A stretch of DNA of 64,000 bases, taken from contig NZ_JANIPJ010000003.1 of assembly GCF_024623455.1 (NCBI RefSeq), positions 332,270 to 396,269 of the forward strand. Direction: 5' to 3'. Positions 15,882 to 23,836 of the stretch are shown here, one piece after another. The notes beneath the pieces were generated by a model. The model saw only the letters and a program-made list of their open reading frames with translations, searched no databases and was not told the origin of the DNA. This DNA comes from Paenibacillus soyae. Lineage in GTDB: Bacteria > Bacillota > Bacilli > Paenibacillales > Paenibacillaceae. The translations under genes and the position numbers were made by a program. Numbering within the stretch: position 1 is the first letter of the stretch; each line of letters opens with the position of its first letter.

Positions 15882-17378
15882 CTAGCGGCTTGCCGCTTGT
15901 ACGGTTGCTGCCGCATAGACCGACCGGAGCGGATAAACCCGCATTGTCCTCAGCATGGCCTTGCCGCCGATCGCATACAGCTCGATACAATCCGTACCAT
16001 CAAGAGGGAACAGCTGATCCGTCATAACGAGTCCGCCGTCATCCGCAAACACTTCGATCGATGATCGGTCTAGCCATAGTCGCAGCTTAATCCGCCCTTC
16101 CTTTGCTTTCAGCGGAGCTGAATGCCTGCATGCGAATTCATCATGAAAGTCGATATGGCCCGAAATTGTGCGGTCAATGAACAGCTCGGCCAATGCCGCG
16201 TTAAAACCTACTACCGTTTCCTTATCTCCTGATTTGAACCTAAGACCGATTTCAGCCGCCATCATCAGCTCGATTTCAGCTTCGATCTCCAGCTGCCCGC
16301 TAAGTCCGGCAAACTGTATGCCTTCCGCGCTCAGCAGCTCGTTGGAGCGTTCAATACCTTGCAGCCGGAGCTGCCGGTAGCCGTCTACAACGTTTTGTAT
16401 GAGACGAACCCCTTGCTGCTCCTTCCTCAAGGACAGTTTGCGCACAAGAGTCATCGCTCCGCGCCATTCCCCGGTCGGGATCAGATTGGCGTATTTCCAA
16501 TTGTTCATCCAGCCAATAAACAGCCTCTCCGAGTCGTTGCCCTGGGCGTCGGACCAGGTTACACCCGCGTAATTGTCGCGGCCGTGATCCAGCCAGAGCA
16601 CTGTATTCGGCGTATTTTCGTTCGTAAACGTTGTCCCGTCAAAGCAACCGACAAAATACTGTGTACGGGAGCCCTCCGAACAAGTCGGAGCATCGCCAAT
16701 GCTTACGATCATAACCCAGCGCGAAGCTTCGTTCTCACCTTCGACCGGCAGCTCGAACAGATCCGGACATTCCCATACTCCGTCATGGGATCCTTCCTGC
16801 GCCCCGAACTCGCTTGCGAACGTCCAGGACTTCAGGTCGGGCGAACGGTATAAGAACAGCCGATCACCCGCAGCCAGAACCATGACCCAACTGCTGGATT
16901 GTTCATGCCAGAACACTTTCGGATCGCGAAAATCCGGGAACCGCTCGTCGATAAGCACGGGATTGCCCTCATAGGGAATCCATGTGCGCCCGTTGTCCTT
17001 GCTGTATGCGATGCTCTGCCGTTGCTTGGACGAATCCGTACCGGCAATCATCTCCATTTGCGTATAGATGGCGACAAGACCTGGACCTCCGTCGAAGAAA
17101 CCGCTTGTATCGTTCCAATCGACAACCGCGCTGCCCGAGAAGATCGTACCGTTCTGGTCAGGGAACAGCGCTATCGGCATATGCTCCCAGTAAACAAGAT
17201 CCCTGCTTACCGCATGTCCCCAATGCATCGGTCCCCAAACCGTGCTGTCCGGGTGATACTGATAGAACAAATGGTACTCTCCTTCGTAATAGACCATTCC
17301 GTTCGGATCGTTCATCCAATTGGCAGGCGGGGTGAAATGAAACTGGGGTCGCAGAGGATGCTCTGTGATAGGCTTCAT
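15882..17378 (-). CDS. Canonical cytoplasmic GH32 beta-fructosidase
   Basis: A 498-residue GH32 enzyme with complete catalytic signatures: WMNDPNG (nucleophile Asp24), FRDPK (151-153) and WECPDLF (acid/base Glu203), followed by the C-terminal beta-sandwich with WLDRSSIEVFADDG. There is no signal peptide, so it acts on imported sucrose, inulo- or levano-oligosaccharides and releases fructose. The N terminus RPQFHFTPPANWMNDPNG is like SacC/exo-inulinase more than sucrose-6-phosphate hydrolase, which fits import by an ABC system rather than a PTS. AGGAGAG precedes the ATG. It lies directly downstream of the binding-protein gene. Confidence 0.9.
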   Translation of the reverse strand: MKPITEHPLRPQFHFTPPANWMNDPNGMVYYEGEYHLFYQYHPDSTVWGPMHWGHAVSRDLVYWEHMPIALFPDQNGTIFSGSAVVDWNDTSGFFDGGPGLVAIYTQMEMIAGTDSSKQRQSIAYSKDNGRTWIPYEGNPVLIDERFPDFRDPKVFWHEQSSSWVMVLAAGDRLFLYRSPDLKSWTFASEFGAQEGSHDGVWECPDLFELPVEGENEASRWVMIVSIGDAPTCSEGSRTQYFVGCFDGTTFTNENTPNTVLWLDHGRDNYAGVTWSDAQGNDSERLFIGWMNNWKYANLIPTGEWRGAMTLVRKLSLRKEQQGVRLIQNVVDGYRQLRLQGIERSNELLSAEGIQFAGLSGQLEIEAEIELMMAAEIGLRFKSGDKETVVGFNAALAELFIDRTISGHIDFHDEFACRHSAPLKAKEGRIKLRLWLDRSSIEVFADDGGLVMTDQLFPLDGTDCIELYAIGGKAMLRTMRVYPLRSVYAAATVQAASR

Positions 17379-17416
17379 AGGTTTCTCTCTCCTCTAATCC
17401 TTAATCCGTCATTCTT

Positions 17417-19048
17417 TTATTTCTGCGCTTCGTTGTAACGATCAAGAGCTGTCTGATAAATTTCCATCAGTTGATCCAGGCCCATGTCCTGTACCGTTTT
17501 CACATACGTATCCCATGCTTTGTCGTTCATGCCTTCTACGATAAACTTAGCTCGCTGTGTATTCACATATTTAATGAGTTCTGGTTCGATCTGGTTGATT
17601 TGATCCAATTCCTCTGGCTCGAAGAAGATCGTCGGATAATTCTCTTTCTCCATGAACGGCTCATAGTATTTCTCCAGATCCAGCTTCCGCTGCTTCGCGC
17701 GCGGCTCCATGTCGACAATCGTTTTGAAGTGCTCGGCCGTGATGACGCCGGCTCCGTTAGGAGCGACCTTCTGACGGAATTCGCCCATCGATACGCCTTC
17801 CTCCAGCGGAAGGTTTACCAGCTTGCCGTTTGCGTCCTTCTCATAGATGATGCCAATCGGACCCCAATGAATTTGTGCAGCCATGTACGGCTCATATTGC
17901 TGGTCGATCCAGCGCATTGTTGCTTCCGGATGCTCGTTCTCGCTCGTAATGACAAATGCGTTCCTACCCGGTCCTCCGCCGTTGCCACGACCGATCGTTT
18001 TCTTGCCTGTCGGGCCAGTGAGCGGCGGCACAAGCGCGTAGTCGGCTGCCCGGTCCGTTCCAACAACTTCCTCGACTTCCCACCAGACATAGGAGCCAAG
18101 AGTAGACTCTGGCGTCTTGCCTTTTGCAAGGTACTGCGGAGCGTCCTGCGTGAACGATTCCGGATCGATCAGCCCTTGCTTATACCATTTCTCGTTGAAA
18201 TACTGCAAGGCTTCCTTGTATTCCGGCTGGGTTGCCGTGAAAATAACTTTGCCGTCGCGCACGATACGATGCTCGAGATTGTCCGGCATGCCGAAGGCGC
18301 CGAACAGGCCTGCGATGTCCATACACCATTGCATATGCATGAAGCTGAGCGGGATTTCGTCAGCTTTACCATTGCCATTCGGGTCCTGCGTCTTGAACGC
18401 AACCAACGCTTCGGTATATTCATCAAGCGTTTCCGGGAATTTCAGTCCTAGCTTCTCGAGCCATTTCGTGTTGATCACATGGAAGAACGGATTCGTGCCG
18501 AGCTCGTTCTCCTCCCATGTAGGCAAGCCGTAAATATGGCCGTCCGGCGCAGTCATCGCCGCTTTGATGTCAGGGCGTTCCTCAAGCAGCTTTTTCAGAT
18601 TCGGCGCGTATTCGTTAATCAAATCCTCAAGTGGAATGATGGTGCCGTCTTGCCCGTACGTGATTAATTCATAGTCGGAAAATTGCGAGGAATAGAAGGC
18701 ATCCGGCAAATCGCCGCTGGCAAGCAGCAAATTTTTCTTCTCGGCATAGTCGGTGTCCGGAATGTTGTTCCACTCGATATGGATGTTCGTGTCGGTTTCC
18801 AAGCGCTTGAAGATTTCCATTTCGTTATACTCGGGTGCAAGCGGAGCTTTCGGCGATACAATCGTCAGCGTCAATTTCTCGTCGACGATCGGCAGTCCAT
18901 CCTTGCGGATCCCAGCGTCCTCAGTCGCTCCATTATTCGCGTTCCCTTGCGTGTTACCGGTATTCGATTCATTTCCTCCGCTGCATGCGGACAACATTAA
19001 GCTTGTTGCGAGAAGAATGCTGACTGCAACAGAACCTCTCTTTTTCAT
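17417..19048 (-). CDS. Sugar ABC transporter substrate-binding lipoprotein
   Basis: A 543-residue lipoprotein with signal peptide and lipobox LSAC (Cys22), then a Gly/Asn-rich linker (to about residue 45), and a large two-lobed fold of the LipO/LplA type (COG1653). AAGGGAGGA precedes ATG. It is the binding subunit for the two permeases upstream in the same operon. Given the GH32 and fructokinase genes around it, its ligand is probably a fructo-oligosaccharide or cyclic fructan, which is inferred. No dedicated ATPase gene is present; such systems usually borrow an MsmX-type ATPase. Confidence 0.88.
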   Translation of the reverse strand: MKKRGSVAVSILLATSLMLSACSGGNESNTGNTQGNANNGATEDAGIRKDGLPIVDEKLTLTIVSPKAPLAPEYNEMEIFKRLETDTNIHIEWNNIPDTDYAEKKNLLLASGDLPDAFYSSQFSDYELITYGQDGTIIPLEDLINEYAPNLKKLLEERPDIKAAMTAPDGHIYGLPTWEENELGTNPFFHVINTKWLEKLGLKFPETLDEYTEALVAFKTQDPNGNGKADEIPLSFMHMQWCMDIAGLFGAFGMPDNLEHRIVRDGKVIFTATQPEYKEALQYFNEKWYKQGLIDPESFTQDAPQYLAKGKTPESTLGSYVWWEVEEVVGTDRAADYALVPPLTGPTGKKTIGRGNGGGPGRNAFVITSENEHPEATMRWIDQQYEPYMAAQIHWGPIGIIYEKDANGKLVNLPLEEGVSMGEFRQKVAPNGAGVITAEHFKTIVDMEPRAKQRKLDLEKYYEPFMEKENYPTIFFEPEELDQINQIEPELIKYVNTQRAKFIVEGMNDKAWDTYVKTVQDMGLDQLMEIYQTALDRYNEAQK

Positions 19049-19142
19049 TGCGATGATCCTCCCTTTATATGCTTGTTTCTATCTATCATCATCCAGGTTC
19101 GTCTTCCGCGGTTTCGACGAATCCAGGCGATAACCACGACCC

Positions 19143-20039
19143 TTAGCCCTTGATAGAGCCAATCATGACCCCTTTGACAAAATAACGCTGCAGGAACGGA
19201 TAGAGGATGAGCAGCGGCAAGCTTGCGATAATAATGACGCCGTATTTGATCAGCTCGGTTACCCGAAGCTTCGCGGCGTACGATTCAACGTCGATCATCA
19301 TGCTGGAGTTGACCTGGTTCTGAACCAAAATATTGCGGAGCACCAGCTGCAGCGGATATTTCGACTCCTCGTTCAAATAAATCATGGCATCGAAAAATCC
19401 GTTCCAGAAGCCTACGGCGTGATACAGCACCATGACCGCGATAATCGGCTTCGACAGCGGCAGCACCATCATCAGGAAAAAGCGGGTATTGGAGCAGCCG
19501 TCGATGAAGGCGGCTTCGCGCATCTCATCGGGAATCGTGCTCTGGAAGAAGGTTCGCACGATGATGATATTGAATACGCTGCCCGCTCCCGGAACAACCA
19601 GAGCCCAGATCGTATTGATCATGTTCAGATCCTTAACCAGCAGGTAAGTCGGAATGAGCCCGCCGCTGAAAAACATCGTGAACACGAAGAACCACATGAC
19701 CGCGTTTCGGCCGGCGAGATCTTTGCGAGCGAGCGGATAAGCCGCCATAAGCGTCACGGTTACACTGATAGCGGTACCCACAATGGCATAGAGCAGCGAG
19801 TTTCCGTAGCCGATCCAGATTTGCCGGTCCGCGAATATACGCTCATAGCCGTCCAGCGTGAAGCCTTTAGGGAAGAGCCACACAGCTCCCGAATAGATAA
19901 GATTCGGGTCGCTGAACGAGGCGATGAGCACGAAATATAGCGGATATAGAATCAGCAGCATGCCGATTGTCAGAGACGAATAATTCAAGACATCGAACAG
20001 GATGTCGCCTTTCGTTTTGCGGGATAGCAGCGTGTTCAT
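19143..20039 (-). CDS. Carbohydrate ABC transporter permease (YtcP/LplC-like)
   Basis: A 298-residue inner permease of the MalG class with six hydrophobic segments and the EAA loop EMREAAFIDGCSNTRFFLMMVLPLS (about residues 180-205) that contacts the ATPase. ATG 20039 is chosen because GGGAGTG lies six bases upstream. It ends with the family motif FVKGVMIGSIKG. It pairs with the permease 14 bp upstream for uptake of the fructan product. Confidence 0.9.
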   Translation of the reverse strand: MNTLLSRKTKGDILFDVLNYSSLTIGMLLILYPLYFVLIASFSDPNLIYSGAVWLFPKGFTLDGYERIFADRQIWIGYGNSLLYAIVGTAISVTVTLMAAYPLARKDLAGRNAVMWFFVFTMFFSGGLIPTYLLVKDLNMINTIWALVVPGAGSVFNIIIVRTFFQSTIPDEMREAAFIDGCSNTRFFLMMVLPLSKPIIAVMVLYHAVGFWNGFFDAMIYLNEESKYPLQLVLRNILVQNQVNSSMMIDVESYAAKLRVTELIKYGVIIIASLPLLILYPFLQRYFVKGVMIGSIKG

Positions 20040-20052
20040 CGGTTTCACTCCC

Positions 20053-21015
20053 TTACCATAAACTTGTTTCCGTCAGCTTCTTGGCAACCTTGTTTACGGT
20101 AACCAGCAGCACGACGTTAATGACGGCGTTGAACAATCCAATAGCTGCGGAGAAGCTGTATTGCGCCTTCTGTATGCCGAGCTCGTAGACATAGGTCGGA
20201 ATAATGTTCGATACCGCGTAGTTCAGATCCGATTGCATTAGATATGCCTTCTCGAAGCCGACGCTCATCACATTGCCCATCGCTAGAACCAATAAAATAA
20301 TGATAGTCGGTAAAATGCCGGGGATATCAACATGCCTGATGCGCTTCCATTTGCTTGCTCCATCCATGACGGCCGCCTCATGCAGCTCGGGATTGACTCC
20401 AGCAAGCGCGGCCAGATAGATAATCGTGGCGAAGCCCGTCTCCTGCCAGATACCGGACAAGATGTATAGCGGGCGGAACCAGCCTTCGTCTGCCATGAAT
20501 AGAACCGGTTCACCGCCGAAAAAAGTAATGATATGGTTTACGATGCCGCTATTCGGCGAGAGGAATACGCCTAGCATACCGACCAGCACGACTGTCGATA
20601 TAAAGTGCGGGGCGTAGATAACCGTCTGCACGAATTTTTTGTACCGCTTCGCCATCATCTGATTCAGCATTAATGCCACAATGATCGGAATTGGGAAGCT
20701 GAACACGAGCGAATACACGCTGAGAAGAATCGTGTTCTCCATAATCGGCCAGAAATTATACGCTTCAAAAAACCGGATAAAGTGCTCGAAGCCAACCCAT
20801 TCGCTTCCCCATATGCCTTTGCTTGCCCTGAAATCCTTGAATGCGATCTGCACCCCGTACATTGGGTAATACTTAAATACCAAGTAAATCGCTACGGCCG
20901 GCAGCAGGAACAGATATAGCTCGTAATTTTGCCGGATCTTCACCCAAGTGCGATTACTTCCGGCAGCTCTTGCGCCCCTATTCTCCTCTTGCGCGTAACG
21001 TTCTGACGCCCCCAT
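20053..21015 (-). CDS. Carbohydrate ABC transporter permease (LplB-like)
   Basis: A 320-residue permease of the LplB/YteP class, with a charged cytoplasmic N terminus, six transmembrane segments, KYYPMYGVQIAFKDF after the first helix, and the EAA loop ELHEAAVMDGASKWKRIRHVDIPG. ATG 21015 is preferred over the GTG 12 bases earlier because AAGGTGG fits its spacing. It is the first gene of the fructan operon; LacI-type operators lie directly upstream. Confidence 0.9.
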   Translation of the reverse strand: MGASERYAQEENRGARAAGSNRTWVKIRQNYELYLFLLPAVAIYLVFKYYPMYGVQIAFKDFRASKGIWGSEWVGFEHFIRFFEAYNFWPIMENTILLSVYSLVFSFPIPIIVALMLNQMMAKRYKKFVQTVIYAPHFISTVVLVGMLGVFLSPNSGIVNHIITFFGGEPVLFMADEGWFRPLYILSGIWQETGFATIIYLAALAGVNPELHEAAVMDGASKWKRIRHVDIPGILPTIIILLVLAMGNVMSVGFEKAYLMQSDLNYAVSNIIPTYVYELGIQKAQYSFSAAIGLFNAVINVVLLVTVNKVAKKLTETSLW

Positions 21016-21039
21016 GTGTGATTCCACCTTCCAACTTGC

Positions 21040-21051
21040 GTAATCGTTTAC
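21040..21051. promoter_or_regulatory. LacI-type operator O1
   Basis: GTAATCGTTTAC, the reverse complement of GTAAACGATTAC, lies about 25 bp before the start of the first permease gene. The same core recurs at 21106-21125 and at 22252-22263, which fits binding by the LacI-family protein encoded next door. Confidence 0.65.
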
Positions 21052-21105
21052 GTAACCTTGACATTTTACCCAAACTCTATGAATTTTATTGATGTTTCAC
21101 CAGTA

Positions 21106-21125
21106 AAACGATTACGTAATCGTTT
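21106..21125. promoter_or_regulatory. Perfect 20-bp palindromic LacI-type operator O2
   Basis: AAACGATTACGTAATCGTTT is a perfect palindrome made of two overlapping copies of the O1 core. It lies 55 bp further upstream than O1, so the two could hold a repression loop around the promoter. Confidence 0.7.
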
Positions 21126-21132
21126 ATATGAA

Positions 21133-21147
21133 TTATAAGCGCTTCCA
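21133..21147 (-). promoter_or_regulatory. cre-like site (CcpA)
   Basis: Read on the minus strand, TGGAAGCGCTTATAA matches 12 of 14 positions of the cre consensus TGWAARCGYTWNCW. Its placement upstream of the operon promoter region would suit carbon catabolite control. The same GGAAGCG core occurs upstream of the SLH-anchored GH32 gene. Confidence 0.45.
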
Positions 21148-21187
21148 CAATTGTCAGTCAAGATGTTTTTTAGCGAAAAAAAGATAG

Positions 21188-22192
21188 TCAGCACGACTGC
21201 CTGACTATCAGTTTTCCGGACAACCGATGCTGAGACAACGGCGCATCGGCATTGTCAATCCGCTCCAGCATGACCTCGGCTGCCTTCACGCCAAGGTCAA
21301 AAGCCGGCTGCTCGATTACGGTTAGCGGCGGTGTCGTTACCCTCGTCCATTGAAACTCGTCGTAGGCAACAACCGCAACTTGATCCGGAACTTTGATTTG
21401 GTTCTCCTGCATATACATCATGGCGCCCATTGCCATCACATTATCCGTCGCAAATATAGCAGTAGGCTTATGCGCGAGCAGCGACTCGGTCAGCTTATAG
21501 CCGCTGTCGAGCGACACTTCCCCGGTGCAGACGAGCTCCTTATCCTCAGCCAGGCCCGCTTCCGACAAGGCTTCCAAATAACCGGCGAACCGCTCCTCCG
21601 TCGTCGTCAGCGTATTCGGTCCGGATAAGTACGCAATCCGCTTGTGACCTCTGCGAATCAACATCTCCACCGCATCCTTGGACACGGATCTATTGTCAAC
21701 GACGACGCTGTCCCTGTCGCTGTTATTCGGCACCCTGTCCACATAAACGACAGGATAATCGCCGAATAGTTGCTCGTAATCCGTTTCTCTGCTGGAAGGC
21801 GCCATGATGAGACCGTCGATCATTTGGGAGCCGAGCATGCGGATCTCTTCCTTCTCGAACTCTTCCTCTTCATGCGAGTCGCTAAGCATAAGATGGTACT
21901 GATTCTGCTTCAACACGCTTTGAATGCCGGCCGCGACAGACATAAAAAAGTGATTCGACGTCTCGCTGGCAAGAATCGGAGCCAGGAACGCGATGACATA
22001 CGACTTGCGGCTCCGCAACGATCTTGCGACGACATTGACCCGGTAGTTCAGCTCGTCCATCGCGCGCATAACCTTCTGTTTCGTATCCTCGGATACAAAC
22101 CTGGTGCCGTTAATGACATGCGATACGGTTGCGGTCGAGACATTCGCATGCTTGGCTACGTCTTTTATACTGATGTTCTTGTTTTCGCTCAT
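21188..22192 (-). CDS. LacI family transcriptional repressor of the fructan locus
   Basis: A 334-residue repressor. The N-terminal helix-turn-helix reads SIKDVAKHANVSTATVSHVINGT (residues 8-30), followed by the hinge NVVARSLRSRKS and a periplasmic-binding-protein-like effector domain (about 63-334) with YDEFQWTRVTTPPLTVIEQP. AGGTGTG lies near the ATG. The matching operator core GTAAACGATTAC is present in its own promoter region and twice before the transporter operon. It therefore probably represses itself and the fructan genes and is released by a fructose-containing sugar. The inducer is inferred. Confidence 0.9.
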   Translation of the reverse strand: MSENKNISIKDVAKHANVSTATVSHVINGTRFVSEDTKQKVMRAMDELNYRVNVVARSLRSRKSYVIAFLAPILASETSNHFFMSVAAGIQSVLKQNQYHLMLSDSHEEEEFEKEEIRMLGSQMIDGLIMAPSSRETDYEQLFGDYPVVYVDRVPNNSDRDSVVVDNRSVSKDAVEMLIRRGHKRIAYLSGPNTLTTTEERFAGYLEALSEAGLAEDKELVCTGEVSLDSGYKLTESLLAHKPTAIFATDNVMAMGAMMYMQENQIKVPDQVAVVAYDEFQWTRVTTPPLTVIEQPAFDLGVKAAEVMLERIDNADAPLSQHRLSGKLIVRQSC

Positions 22193-22251
22193 AACAGTTC
22201 ACACCTATGCTAACGTTATATAATATGCTTACAGACGCTAATACAGCGTGC

Positions 22252-22263
22252 GTAAACGATTAC
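22252..22263. promoter_or_regulatory. LacI-type operator O3 (autoregulation)
   Basis: GTAAACGATTAC lies 60 bp upstream of the lacI-family start codon, matching the operators upstream of the transporter operon. Beyond it (22264-22487) I see no gene. Confidence 0.6.
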
Positions 22264-22487
22264 TTAGCTTTACTGTATGAGAACCGGCTCATTTTGTCAA
22301 CATTATCCCGCTCCCGGCATACCATCATTGATTTCTCATTTAATTGCCTTAAATGGTCTCCGACGCTTAGAGCTATGGAATATCAATCCAACAATTTGTA
22401 ATACAACTGAAATATTTCTTTCATCGCTCCTTAATGTAGGGAGCCTATAATAGAACTCGACCCCCTTTTTTATAATATAAACACTTT

Positions 22488-22519
22488 GGCCCGCTGCCCG
22501 TTGCAGCGGGCCCCTTTTT
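22488..22519. terminator. Strong GC hairpin terminator
   Basis: GGCCCGCTGC (22488-22497) pairs perfectly with GCAGCGGGCC (22503-22512); on the plus strand CCTTTTTTT follows. No plus-strand gene is visible upstream, so either a small RNA ends here or the hairpin serves the minus-strand small gene that ends at 22549, where it is followed by a moderately T-rich tract. Confidence 0.6.
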
Positions 22520-22548
22520 TTGCCCATTCGTATGATAGCTCAAACGCG

Positions 22549-22824
22549 TCAACCGCAGGTCCAAGCCGTCCACGGCTTCCCTCGCTTGCCCTTCCCGCCA
22601 GCCCGTCGCTTTCCTCGTCCTTGACGGCAAGCCTTTCCACGTCCTCGCTTCCCCTTCCGGGAGAGACGGCCGCTGACGCCCGCTTCCGTATCCCCCGTCC
22701 CCGTCTCGCTGCCCGAGGATTCGTTCGTGACGGAGTTCGTGCTCGGGGCGTATTGCTTAATGTTGCCGATGATGACCGTGCCTTCGTTTTTAATGATCTT
22801 AACATGCGCGCACCAGCCGAACAT
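22549..22824 (-). CDS. Small GerPF-like (spore germination protein family) candidate
   Basis: A 91-residue frame with GGTGATGG before ATG. Residues 8-46 (VKIIKNEGTVIIGNIKQYAP, then STNSVTNESSGS and TGTGD) follow the GerPA/GerPF pattern of a hydrophobic strand, a Pro-x-Ser turn and Gly-Ser ... Gly-Asp, known for small spore-coat germination proteins. The second half in this frame is unusually basic with CGA/CGG arginine codons, whereas a neighbouring minus-strand frame there has more normal codon use. A frameshift within 22600-22700 or a decayed gene is possible. Function is therefore tentative. Confidence 0.4.
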   Translation of the reverse strand: MFGWCAHVKIIKNEGTVIIGNIKQYAPSTNSVTNESSGSETGTGDTEAGVSGRLSRKGKRGRGKACRQGRGKRRAGGKGKRGKPWTAWTCG

Positions 22825-22927
22825 ACCATCACCGTCCTTGTCTCCGATACAACCCGTTTCTATACCGTATGCGGAGCGATACTAGGACGAATTGGCGTTT
22901 CCAACGGGTACATGCGCCTTTTTTGGC

Positions 22928-23791
22928 TTACTCAGCCGTCCGGCTAAGCTCCGCGACCACGATCTCGGGCCGGTTGAACACTCGCTGAGGAAATCTGCTG
23001 TTGCCGAGCCCTCTGCTTATGATGAGCTCGGAGCTGCCGATCCGGTGGCGGCCTTCCGTATATTTCGGCCAAAAGCCTTGCTCCGGCGCATACACGCCGC
23101 CGACGAACGGCACGCGGAATTGACCGCCGTGCGCGTGTCCCGCGAAGCTGAGATCCATCCCGTAATCCGCGTACACGCGGAGCAGCTCCGGACGATGGGA
23201 GAGCAGAATCGTATATGCCTCCGGATGTTCAATGCCGGCAAGAGCCTCGTCCAGATGGGCATTCATTTTGTCTACGTCCCCGTCCCGCTCCTGGTTGAAG
23301 ATCGGATCATCCACGCCGACCAAGCGGATAACGCCGTCTCCAGCCGGCAGGATAACATGTTCGTTCTGCAAAATATGGATGCCTTCGATCCGCTTCAGCC
23401 TCTCTTCGAGCGCAGGGTAACCGACCGTATTGTGCTCATGATTGCCTCTTATGAAATATACCGGGGCGATCTTAGCCGCTCCTTCCATCATCCGATAGCT
23501 GGCTTCCGCATTGAAATGGTTGCTGTCGGACAAATCCCCCGTCACGACGATGATGTCCGGCTTCAGCTTCTCCACCTTCCGCAGGAGCGGCTCTTGATCG
23601 CGCCCGAACTCCTTGCTCTGCAAATCGGACAACTGCACGATCCTATAACCGTCAATCCCGTTCGGCAGCTTCGCTGACGTCACCTTATAGGTTGTCACTC
23701 CGATTGCATTGTTTTCCAGATACAAGAACAACAGAATGACAACGACCGCCCCGATAAAATAAAGCCAGCCCCGCCGTTTCCTCTTCCCCAT
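22928..23791 (-). CDS. Metallophosphoesterase, YkuE-like membrane-anchored
   Basis: A 287-residue calcineurin-like phosphoesterase. ATG 23791 has GGAGGGAG upstream. A basic N terminus and one transmembrane segment (about 8-27) anchor it, with the catalytic domain outside or at the membrane face. Metal-site motifs appear in order: SDLQSKEFG, VVTGDLSDSNH, FIRGNHEH, LLSHRPE and FAGHAHGGQFR. The first motif has Gln where many members have His. The family includes UDP-2,3-diacylglucosamine-type and YkuE-type hydrolases; the substrate here is unknown. It is probably transcribed with the DUF4173 gene upstream (45-bp gap). Confidence 0.85.
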   Translation of the reverse strand: MGKRKRRGWLYFIGAVVVILLFLYLENNAIGVTTYKVTSAKLPNGIDGYRIVQLSDLQSKEFGRDQEPLLRKVEKLKPDIIVVTGDLSDSNHFNAEASYRMMEGAAKIAPVYFIRGNHEHNTVGYPALEERLKRIEGIHILQNEHVILPAGDGVIRLVGVDDPIFNQERDGDVDKMNAHLDEALAGIEHPEAYTILLSHRPELLRVYADYGMDLSFAGHAHGGQFRVPFVGGVYAPEQGFWPKYTEGRHRIGSSELIISRGLGNSRFPQRVFNRPEIVVAELSRTAE

Positions 23792-23836
23792 AAATCTCCC
23801 TCCATCCAACAACCCCAACCCCGAAGCCCGTTGACG

